From positions 1,923,235-1,987,234 of the forward strand of contig VUYV01000044.1 in the NCBI GenBank assembly GCA_008711295.1: a DNA stretch of 64,000 nucleotides, in the 5' to 3' direction. The stretch comes from Anarhynchus alexandrinus. Lineage: Eukaryota > Chordata > Aves > Charadriiformes > Charadriidae. A program made the position numbers and the translations under genes. Of the stretch, positions 37,601 to 49,600 are shown in pieces (position 1 is the stretch's first letter; each line of letters begins with the position of its first letter). The notes beneath the pieces were generated by a model. That model was not told the DNA's origin. It searched no databases and worked only from the letters and a program-made list of their open reading frames with translations.

Positions 37601-40600
37601 ACTTCAGCAGAACTGAGTTACGGAGTTCTCTCTTCTTTTAAATCCGCTCTAAACGTCGTTTTATGTGAGGGCTCTCAATACCAATTCATGAAATAGTGAA
37701 AGTTTGTTCAGGAAGTGCACTTCCTGAAGTCTGTGCCTTCCCATGTACAGGCTCTGGTTGCTGTGGTTTGTTTCTTCCCCACATAAACTTCTTGTTGAGT
37801 GATACAAGTACTGCCTGTGCCGGTTGAATACAATGTTGCTGCTTTGCAAAAATTAGAAATGTTCTAGTCCTTGGCTTCTGACACAGCTTCCATCCCGGAA
37901 TGGAAAGCCTGACTGTTAGTACTGAGGCCTGTGTTTACATGGCATGTGAGTGGCTGTATCTGCATTCTGTCCTCCTTCAAAGAACAGCAGACCTTTGATG
38001 TTCCTTCATTAATGTTTTGCTCTTCCTTTCCATATAAACCGTTTCATGGAACAATTATTTCTATCCTCTGGGACCAATGCCTTCACATATTTTTGTATGA
38101 AAGAAGGCTTAAGCCTCATGGCTTTGTGTGTATGACACATCCATCAGGAGTAATCCATGTGATGCTATTTGTAAGACTCTTTTGATAGCTACAGCATGAA
38201 AGAATAAAAACACGAGTTACAGGAAAGCATACTTTAAGCTTCTCAGCCACTTTTTACCTTTCATTCAGTGTATTTCACTCTAAATCCCAGTGTTTGACTC
38301 TGAAGTCTCCATTCTGTAAATAATAAAACACAACTATGCAGAAACACAGATCTGGAATCTGACTAAAGACAAATTCCTCATAACTCCTTGAAAGCGCTCA
38401 ATGACAGTTCATGAATTATCTTCATGACTTCCAGAAGAAGTCTTGTTAGTTTGGAGTTTTGTGTCTTATCTGTTTGAAGATGTATAGGAGGAAAGAGCAC
38501 AATAACCTTTAAACATTGAATTTGCAGCACCCTTGATAAAATTCTTTTATATTCAAATTAGTATTTCTACATGACTTAAAAGATATGTAATTCGTTTGGG
38601 AAATAGTTCTGACAGTGTCTCCACCCTGATCAGAATTTGTTGCCTACTTCATTGCCAGTAAGTGCTATGATTTCATTGAGACAGAATTCACTTCTGTGGA
38701 GAAGACTGATTTCACTTAAGCTGTGTTAACACTGCAAATAGCATTGAAGTGACACAAAGGTTTTGTGCTGTCACACAGATATCTAACTCATAACTGCCTG
38801 ATTCTTTAGCAAGAAAGGTGGAATTTTATTTGAATGCAGTTTAGACGAGAAGCGTTTTTGAGTAGTTAAACCTGTTACCTTTATGAACCGATGAACACAG
38901 CACTCTCGATATGTGTGTTCAGTATTTGAATATCCCAAGTGACAATCATTTGAGCAGGGAAGCTATGTAATTATGCAACATACTGGACACTGTCATATAT
39001 CAGACCCAAAAGCACTTGGTGTTTTTGTGATTTAGGAATGAAAGACTTTCTAATTCATGTTTTGCCTTGTTTTCACTTTTAAATCTTTGTTGACTGAGAC
39101 TCGATAGTTAATGGAAACAGTGATGTGTTTTGTGAATATTTCAGAATGTTATCTCATTCTCTCCTAGGTATCCTTATGGGAGCTTTTATAAAAATCATAG
39201 AGGCTCAAAAGCTGGCCAACTGGAAGGTATATTGGAAGCAATTAATTTTTAATTGTAGAACAATCCTTAAATGTTCAAAAATAAGACTGTTTGTAATATC
39301 CATTTCTCTAGATGTAATTTCCAAAAACTTAAGTCCATTATACTTGATGCCAAAGTTTGGGGTTTTTTTAATAATAATACAATCAATTTGAGGTCCTGAT
39401 CCTGCTGAACATTTTCTTTATAATATTTTTTTCCCTGAATAATCCTTTCTATGGTACCAAATCTGTTCTTATTAGATACGTGGTAAAAGGTGGTGCTGGG
39501 CATCTTTGGGATCAGTTACAGTAAAAAATATAACAATTCAGTCATTTGTCTTGTATACTTTTTGACTGTATTAAGTCCTCTTCCTCCTTTTGGAGTTAAT
39601 TTTGTAGGTGTTTTCATAGAAAAAAAAAGTGTTGTGATAGTCCCATGTTTTACCTGAAGATGTTAACATCGATTTCAGAGGTAAAAAGGAGCACTTCTTC
39701 AGAATAGCTGTGCTAAAAGTCATGTTATTTACTTATTTTATTTACTTATGCTTAAAACTGCAACAAACTGTGGTGCTAAGAACAGACAGTTCACAAAGCA
39801 ATCCATTCAGCACTGCATGTTTCTTGGGTACTCCGTTGCTTCTTGCGGAAAGACTGCCGAAACCAGTGTACCTGAAGCAGCAGCATTTTTCATGCTGGAT
39901 GAGACAATGGAAACATGATTTGAGCTTTATTTCCAGCAGAAAATACAGGCAAAGCTTCTGTGCAGAAGGTTGTCCTTGTCCTGATGCCGAGTGCTTTACG
40001 GACTTACATATTGGGGAGAAAATGTTAACAGTGATGGCAAGCGTAGGACCAAGTGACTAGAAAGATTGTGGGTATCTCCATCCACAAAGATATTCACCAA
40101 GGAGAAATCGTGCTTGGCCAATCTGATAGCCTTCTATGATGGCATGACTGGCTGGGTGGATGAGGGGAAAGCAGGGGATGTTGTCTACCTCGACTTTAGC
40201 AAGGCTTTTGACACTGTCTCCCATAGCATCCTCATAGGTAAGCTAAGGAAGCGTGAGTTAGATGAATGGACAGTGAGGTGGATTGAGAACTGGCTGAATG
40301 GCAGAGCTCAGAGGGTTGTGATCAGCGGCGCAGAGTCTCGTTGGAGGCCTGTAACTTGTGGTATTCCCCAGGGGTCAGTACTGGGTCCAGTCTTGTTCAA
40401 CATATTCATCAATGACCTGGATGCGGGGACAGAGTGTATCCTTAGCAGGTTTGCTGATGACACAAAACTGGGAGGAGTAGCTGATACACCAGATGGCTGT
40501 GCTGCCATTCAGCGAGACCTGGACAGGCTAGAGTGTTGGGTGGAGAGGAACCTAATGAAATTTAACAAGGGCAAGTGTAGGGCAGGTTTGGGGCTGACCT

Positions 40601-43600
40601 GCTGGAAAGCAGCTCTGCAGAGAGGGACCTGGGAATCCTGGTGGGCAACAAGTTGACCACGAGCCAGCAATGTGGCCAAGAAGGCCAATGGTCTCCAGGG
40701 ATGCATTAAAAAGAGCATGGCCAGCAGGTTGAGGGAGGTCATCCTCCCCCTCTACTCTGCCCTGGTGAGGCCACAGCTGGAGTACTGTGTCCAGTTCTGG
40801 GCTCCCCAGTTCAAGAAAGTCAGGGAACTACTAGAGAGAGACCAGCAGAGGGCTATGAAGATGATCACGGGACTAGAGCACTTCTCTTATGAGGAAAGGC
40901 TGAGAGAACTGGGTCTGTTTAGCCTAGAGAAGAGACGGCTGAGAGGGGATCTTATCAATGCATATCAATATCTAAAGGGCAGGTGTCAAGAGGATGGAGC
41001 CAGACTCTTTTCAGTGGAGCCCAGCAACAGGACAAGGGGCAACGGGCACAAACTGGAACGCAGAAAATTCCTTCTCAACATGGGGAAAAACTTCTTTACT
41101 TTGAGAGTGGCAGAGCACTGGAACAGGCTGCCCGGAGAGGTTGTGGAGTCTCCTTCTCGAGATATTCAAAACCTGCCTGGATACGTTCCTGTCCAACCTG
41201 CTGTAGGTGAACCTGCTTTGGCAGGGGGGTTGGACTAGATGAGCTTTGAAGGTCCCTTCCAACCCCTATCATTCTGTGATTGAAAGCTTGGCTGGATAAA
41301 GCCTTGAGCAGCTGAAGTTGCTCTGAGTTGGCACTGCTTTAAGCAGGGGCTTGGATCAGACACCTCCAGAGGTCCCCTCCAATCTGAATTAGTGTGTGAT
41401 GCTGTGAGGTCTTACCTGTGCATGTGTGGAGTTACAGAGGCTTCCTCAGGGAGGGAGAGTCCTGGCAAATGTCTCCAAGAGGTGTAGTCTACAGTGAAGC
41501 AAGGACTTTGCCTCCTACGGTTCATCCACATCATCAAAGCAATGATCTCTCCGCTATTCCTGCTTTAATTTAAAATCTTGCAGTATTTAAATTGTGATTT
41601 TGTTTCATGGGATCAAACAGTTTATTAGGATTAAATCAGTGAACTGAATGAAATCACAGTGATTTGAATCACCAGTTTTAAACAGGATTTATATTAGCAA
41701 GCTGAAAATCTTGGTCTGAGTAGTGAATTTTAATCCTAGCTTGCAGCTGAATATTTCTTGGCAGTTATTCCCTAAAGGAAGATTTTTTTTCTCCTTAGTC
41801 GAAATACATTAAAATGCCTAGATTTTCAATCAGATGTAGCTTTTTAATTACGTATTATACTTTTTTTGTCAACTAACTACGCTAATTCTGTGTACATTCA
41901 TTTAAGCAATTACATAGTTCAAGAGGCGTGTTGTGATATTTCATTTTTACATGTTTACTTATTAGAAACAGTGGGTGGTGCACTAGTTAGTGTTTTTTCA
42001 TTCCTGATTTGTATGAACTGTATTTGACTTAAAATTTAACATCAGTTAAACAGCCACAAAATCAGCATTTTAAAATAGCTTCTTACTGGTTAAGTAAAAT
42101 AATCTGAAGAAGATCACATATGTAGGAATTAAAAACAAAGTTTAAAGTGTGCTCTGATTTGAGCACCGATTCTATAAACACAGGCGATACTGATCATAGC
42201 TAGTGAATTACATATTTGTTTCTGGTAAGCATTGGTCAAATCTAGGGAGGCACTGGAGATGCTGCATCCAGGTGGTCACGTTATCAGCTAAGGTAAAGGG
42301 TCACAGGTATCACATTATTATTATTTGCTTATTTAAGTTACTTTCACTGTATTAAAGCTTAGGTTTTAACATAGGCTGTCATAATTTCAGATGGGAAATT
42401 TTCTAATCAACAATAATTATGTACTTTATAAAATGGTTTTAAATGGGTTTAAATGGTTTTAAATTTACTAGAGGATTTCTGTTTATCTGATACGGAAAAA
42501 AAATAGAATATTTAACTGCAAGCTATATCCGTGTACAAAGCAAATCTTGGATCATATCCCTGCCCTAAGAACTTTGTAATGTGATTTCTTGCAATCGTGC
42601 CTTACTAAGGCTTCAGAGGACCTTGTACTTGCTGGTGATTCTTGCTGGCTGGCATGGCTGATAATTACAGTCCTGATGTTTTACTTTCCTGGTCTCTGCT
42701 TCAATGCAGCACAAATGCAGTTCTTCCTTTTCATTATTTCTCGCTTCCTTGTCCAGCTCTGCTTTCAGGGGCTTTTAAATAGTGTAGTTAATCAGGTATG
42801 TGGGTATTTTGTTCTAGCGCAGTTACTGTATTGACAGAAACTAGGTAGTGTTAGCCATCGACACATGGAATTTTGCGTGCAGAATAATGGAATAGAGCAT
42901 TTCTGTATAAAGGATGAGTTTTATTTTCTGAGTCCCCCAAATCCTTTAAGATGATTATCGCTGGTACAGACAGGAATGAGACTTTAAAGAGATGAGTACT
43001 TCATTTTTGAAAGCTGGTGTTTTAACGGAACAGTCAATCACCTGTTTAACCTGGATTTAAACAAATTAATCGCTGCTTACAAAGGCGACAAGTTCTGCCG
43101 TATTCATAACTGTGGGGACCAGGAGGGAGCCTGGTGGGTAAAGAAAGAGAGGCGCATTCAGCCATGATTAATTTGTCTTCTGCGCTTAGTCTGCCAGCAG
43201 AAAAAAAGCAGGCTGCTAGTTTGGGGGTACAACTCCATGAAGCAGTGTTAGCCAAGTGATGAGATAGGCGAAAAAGAGTAAGGTCACCAAAAAATAGCAT
43301 CTTACTTCACTGTAGGTTTCATTTATATCACTCTGATGGTAAAAAGGAACCATCAGAATAGTACCACTAAATTATGGGCATAAAATACATTTGCCAAGAG
43401 GAATCAAGCCTCAGAGTCTTAATAGTGGTATATATCTTGAGCCTGTTCACTTGCAAATGTACTAAGATGATGATCTGATTTCTTCTTGTCAGGTGATGAG
43501 TTTTCTAGTGAAACTGTGCTTGGTCACAGTTAACCTAGATTATCTTCAAACCAGTGGCCAAGAGGTCAGTGGTCCTTGACAGTCCTTACAGATTTTGAGA

Positions 43601-46600
43601 CCATGAGATAAAATGGGAGTACTTTTTGTGGAAACAGACTTTTCTTTGCCATAACTAACCTGTTTTCTGTGCAGCTTATTTGGAGACAGAAATTTAAAAC
43701 AAGTAACGCCTAGATTCCTATTACTGGACTAAAACAAAAAACAAAACAATTGAAGTAGCAGCCCTGGAGTAGTTTACTATTCTTCAGCCTTTTATTTTGT
43801 GATAAGAAGGGAGAGAGATTAATGCCATTTTCATTTTCCAACGTTTTTGTTTGGGTTTGTTTTTTTTAATAATTTCCCTTCTGGAAGATTTGACGTTGTT
43901 TCAATAATTATGACATCCTTGAAATTATACTTCATTTTTGTTTTGCAGGAAGAAGAAATGTTTCGTCCAAATATGTTTTTTCTGCTTTTGCTTCCACCTA
44001 TTATATTTGAATCTGGATATTCATTGCACAAGGTTAGCCCCTGCCAGACACTCATTTTACGTGTTGAGGTTTTGTTTGGAACACATTCTGCTTTTAGTTA
44101 TCTTCATGAAGTTTAGAATAATTGCTTTAAATTCCATCGTCTGAATCATCAGGGAATTGAGAATGCAAAATTTAAGCCTCCAACCCAGAATGCAGGGAAT
44201 GTAGCTTGTTACTGTTAACTGAATGTTGGCAAGGTTTTAGGTACTGCGCAGAGGTTGTTTTCCTTGGTTGGAGAGGTTTCTTACCTCATCAGAGCTGTGC
44301 AAGGGCTGAAGTGAAGGAGGCAAAGTGGGAAGGAGTAGGATCAGAAGTGGGAAAGGTGGGGTCACTCCACAGCTAAAGAGGAGGAAAATGTTTACAAGCA
44401 TTTTCACGCTTTGCCTGGGAGTGTGTGTTTCCATGGACATTTCTCACAGCGCTGGTCCTGGCTGAAGTGGTTCTGGTCCTCCCTGTGTGCTGTCTTTCTA
44501 CTTGAGCTGTGCTGCAGGACAGGGAGTGAGCGGTGGGCGACAGTAATATCATGAATTGGTACCAACACTGAAGATTTTTCGTACAAAGTCACAACCTGAG
44601 AAATGGACTAGCAACTGGGAAGTTTATAAGCCTTTTTCACATGCCCTGTCTACAATAGATGGATTCATTTACAGTTCTGTCAGGTGAGGAGTGTGTCGAG
44701 GGGCTGGTGAATATCCAGCTGTTTGTCTGAGGACTGGCATGTTGTTAGGGTACCAGACTGACATCCTGTCCTGGCTATCAGAGGGATTTGCTGTTGTCCT
44801 CAGGGGAGCAGGCTCTTTAGGCAGATGGTGCGGATGTATGTCCTTGGGTACCTGGAACCAAACTAATGAAGCGTTTTTATCGGAAATCCAGTTGTGAATC
44901 AGAATCTAATTTAGATGCAAACCTAAACATGAGTTTTGCCTCAGATCATTTTCACTAATTTACTTACTTATTATTTTGTTCCAGGGTAATTTTTTTCAGA
45001 ACATTGGTTCCATCACTCTGTTTTCTGTATTTGGCACTGCAATATCAGCTTTCATTGTAGGTGGAGGGATTTATTTCCTGGGCCAGGTAAGAATAACTTC
45101 TTTGAAACCCTTAAGTTTATCTGGCTTGCTCTTTGAAAGTCCATTTCTCAAGAGCAGACAAACATAGCGAAAGTAAATTCCTGGGTCACAAAGGCAAGTT
45201 CTCTGCTATCACAGAGGCAATGTTACAGAACCCCTTCCATAGATATAGCATGCTCCATGTTAAAAGTAATAAACACTTGAGTTTTAATTTTTTTTCACTT
45301 ACTCAATCTTTCTATTGGAAGGCTGTTCCAAAACCTGTATTCTCTAGAGCCATCTTCCAATTTTCAGTATTAAACTTATTTGTTCTTCTGTCAATATTTT
45401 TTTTTCGCTTCTCTGCTTTGATGTTTCCCCATTGATTAGATATAGACATAGATAATTATATTTTTTCTCAGATTTCATTCTGGTAGGCCAAACAATCCAT
45501 ACTTTCCTCTTTGCCTCTCAGATGCCCGTTCCTTTGAATGCCTTAGTTACTCTAGTCACCTGTATCTGTTCCAGTTTCATCTGGTCTTCCCCAATTTTGG
45601 GTCACCAGAGTTGTAGCAGTAGATCACTGTTGCAGGGCAGTGTTAGACTGGGTAACATCACTACTGTGAACTTAGGATTTGATGAATAGTTTCATTTTTA
45701 AAAACAGCAGAAAAACACAGTTGATTGTGATTTTTTTTTTATGTTTTACCTATTCTTTCAGGCTGATGTAATTTATAAACTCAACATGACAGACAGGTAA
45801 GCTCTTGGGGAAACGCTGTAGTATATGAAATGAAGCATTCTTCAGGATAATCATATATGGGAAATGCACTGTAGTTGGCCACCTCTTCTGGTTATCGTTT
45901 AGATGGTTTAGATTCTACATGGTGTATGAAACAAATAAATAGATCAAACACTTCTAAACCCTATTTATTACACCCTTATTTCCAAATAGTATTCTGCGCT
46001 CAGTTGCTTTTTTCTAGACAGGAAAGATAATGGGGTTTTTAACCAACCTTAAAGTTAAAGTATGTACACTTTGATTAGTTGGTATTATTAATATATATGA
46101 TAAGGGCATAACTTCCTTGTCCAAATCTTCTCTTAAAAGACAGAATGAGTTTTTCAGTATTAATAATGTAGATTTTTCAGGAACTTGCGAAGGATCTAAT
46201 CAGTTTTTTTAGGAGTACACCATCCTACCATTAAATAAAGTTCGTTCCTGGTTTATTTGGCATTTTTGTTTGTTTGTTTATTGTATAGCCAATACAGGTG
46301 TTTTGTTAAAATCCATGAATAAACTGGGGGGCAAGCAAGAAACATCACAAGTAAAACACACATGAACAGCAGAAATCTTCCTTACTTGGTTCCAGTGTTT
46401 GACTTTACACAGCTGAGCAGTCCCATTGCCACTGTATTGTCTACTTTGGATTCCAAAGTATTGAAGTTTTAGCAGTTCCCTTTAAATGTTCCTCTCTAGT
46501 AATCCTGAACAGGTAACACTATGCATGTGTGATACGTGGTTTGGGCTATGTCTGTAAAGTTGTTTGGATTCCCATTCTTCTGATTTTTTTCTTACTTAGT

Positions 46601-49600
46601 TGGAGTAAGACATTGATACTGTTGTTGAGAGCTGGGAGATGGGTATTTCTCCAACATCTCTTGCAGCTGGACAACAACTTTTCTCTTTGGTATATCAGTA
46701 AATGAAAATCAAAAACTTCCCTTTTGTCACTTCAAGCTCTTATGGTGGGAAGAGAGCATAACTTTTCACTATGTAGAAACTGTAACACGTAACGTCTTTA
46801 TTACTAGTTGTTGTGGTGGTTTGGGTTTCCTAGGTACATATTTTTCTTTCATCTAGTTTTCTTTTTTGTTTTGTGTTCTCCCAGTTTTGCATTCGGCTCT
46901 TTGATATCTGCAGTTGACCCTGTGGCTACTATTGCCATTTTCAATGCCCTCAATGTGGATCCAGTACTTAACATGTTGGTTTTTGGAGAAAGCATTCTCA
47001 ATGATGCAGTGTCTATTGTCTTGACCAAGTAAGTGCATTTGAACTACACGTGTTTATGGAAACAGCAACCACATTATTTTCTGTTAATTAGTTACTCAGA
47101 TATACAGTAATTCTTCCATCTCCATTTGGAATAAATCTTGTATTTCTGGTGTAAAGCTGAATTTTATATGATCCCCCTTTGTTAAAAGCAATCCATAACA
47201 TAAACTGCATAGGAAGAAGACAATAAATGGATGTCTTATTACCACTACCTCAGCACCTCATCTCATTGACCCCAGATTGCTTTCTAGGTCTATATGTTTA
47301 CCAGCTCTCTTTCCATCTAAGGGTCCTGACAACAGAAAACCAACACCTGTCCTTGCAGGCTTTCACAAAAATATTTACCTTGCCAAATACACAGCTGTGT
47401 CTCCTGTATCTTTGGCTTATACCCAGAGTCACTATTCAGTTGGGGGGGATACATCAACATCCATGCAATAGTTTTATATTTCTGTTGGGGCTATCACAAG
47501 AAAGAACAACATCCAATATCCTTATCCTTTGCCCATGATAATTCTTTGGGGCTGAAAGAGTAAAAAAAAAAAATATATCTTCATGTTATTTCTGAAGTCA
47601 ATAGATATGACAATGTATAGGAGTAGATACATTATGAAAGTAGTGAAGTTAGAGTCAGTTTTCAATTAACTAATTGCTTTTAATACAGTCATGGTTCTTT
47701 TATGGAAGACCATAAAGGCTAACAGCAGTCAAAAGAAACACTAGTTAGAATCCATGTCATCTTTGCATGGAATTCTATGAACTACATTCCTGAAATTCAA
47801 AGAGATTTCTCCCCTTTCTTCCCAAGAGATTCTTTGTTTTTCTTCAGTGATCTTGTCTCTCATCCACACCTAAATATTTGATGAGAGGTCTTCCTGTTCA
47901 TCTGTTCTTCTCTGAGGATCACATGATCCGTCTCTTTTCTTTTTCATGCCCTGAGTTTTTACCACTGTAAAACGTGTTGTGTTTTCCTCTCCAAAGTTTG
48001 AAAATTGTTTTGTAATACTGGGCATTATCATAGCCTATTTACGCCATTGCAGGGATTCTTCAGAAGAGCAATGCTGGATTTCCAGATTCGTAGCAGAATT
48101 AGGTTTGCCTGTGGGGATTACACTAAGACTTGATTTAACATCTTTTGACATTCCTCTTGTTATATATATCACAGTAAAAGCCTTTTAAGAGTGGTAGCAA
48201 CAAAGAAATGGAAGTCTCTTTTGTTGTTGTTCTCAAAAGATGTTTGGTATTTTTGGATCCAGGCTTAGAATTTATAACCGTTTCTTTTTATTTATTTTTT
48301 AATTTTATCTAGCACAGCAGAAGGTTTGACAAGAGAAAACATGTCAGATGTAAGTGGATGGGAAACCTTTCTACAGGCACTGGGATACTTTCTTAAAATG
48401 TTCTTTGGCTCTGCAGCGCTTGGCACACTTACTGGTCTTATTTCTGCATTAATATCCTTTTTTAGTTTTGGTGATACACATGTATAAATCGGTGAACTTC
48501 AACGTTCTAATAGTATTTTTCTTTCCCATCCAGCATTTCTTAGGAGATATTTCTTATTAGACATTATTTTGTTGGCTGGATTTTCTCATGCTCATTCTGT
48601 TTCTATGTTAGTGCACATGGGTGTGTATTAAAAAGTTGCATCAATATTTTATGAACATAATTAAGGTCTGAAATGCTGTATAGTAGCTTATATTATGTGC
48701 ATTGGAGTGTTATAAAATATGGTAATTGTTTTGTAGTTTCAAAATATACTCATTTCATTTCAATACTGATTCATTTTTACAAGCATATGGCTCCTTTTTT
48801 TTTTACATACATAATACTATTAATTAAAAAGAAAAAAAAAAGCTGCTTTTCCCGAGGGCTTTTGAGTCAGACCAGCTCATTTGTCCCCATGTATCATATT
48901 CAGGCAGCTGTATACAGGTACTGTTCTGTTTGGATTTACGTTGAGTTATGTTTTGCCTCTTCCACTTCCACGAATTGGTTGCTAACAACCCAGAAGCTTC
49001 TCTGCAGAGATAAGGAAGGATGTTTGTTGTAAGTCAGGCACCTTTGTTGCTTTTCAGAGCTTGTTTAATGTTAACGCTGACTTCACTGTAGGTAATCTTT
49101 TGTACTAGGCTTGTACAACAGTTATTCATGTCATCAGGGCATACTGTTAAGCGCTTTGTTTGTAAATAACAGGAACAGAGTGTTTGATTAAATATAGATA
49201 GATAGAGATATATATAGATTTCCTCTCTTGATTCATTAGCCTGATTCCGTGAACTTTTAAATTATTCTATATATCACAACAAAAGAGGGAGACAGATGTT
49301 CAACACTTCTCTCACTGATATCTAAATGATATTAAGGCAAAGGGAAAAGCAGCTTATTTGCCCTATTACAGTTATTTGTGCCTCAAAGTATTGGAGTTAC
49401 CCTAAGTATGCCAAATTTCAGTGCAGCAAAGGACATCTCTTACTAGTTGCCAGCAGATAAATATAGTTGAAGGTTGTCGCTGGTTCATGACCCAGGAGGA
49501 ATGTGAACTTCCATGTCACAGGCATCTAATCATCTGAATTTTAACAAAGATGGTAGGTGGAGTATTTTAAGCATTAAGGCAAGGATGTGATTGAAGGAGT

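Larger units (their letters stand above)
39227..43948 (+). other. SLC9A8: SLC9A8 intron 4
   Basis: GT-AG, about 4.7 kb. Contains the nested CR1 pair at 40055-41408; the remainder is AT-rich with nothing recognised. Confidence 0.9.

Noticed and set aside
48430..48460. GT donor GGTCTTA inside exon 9 as an alternative to the AT donor
   Set aside because: It would delete conserved residues (LISAL) and has a poor donor consensus, while ATATCCTT fits perfectly.
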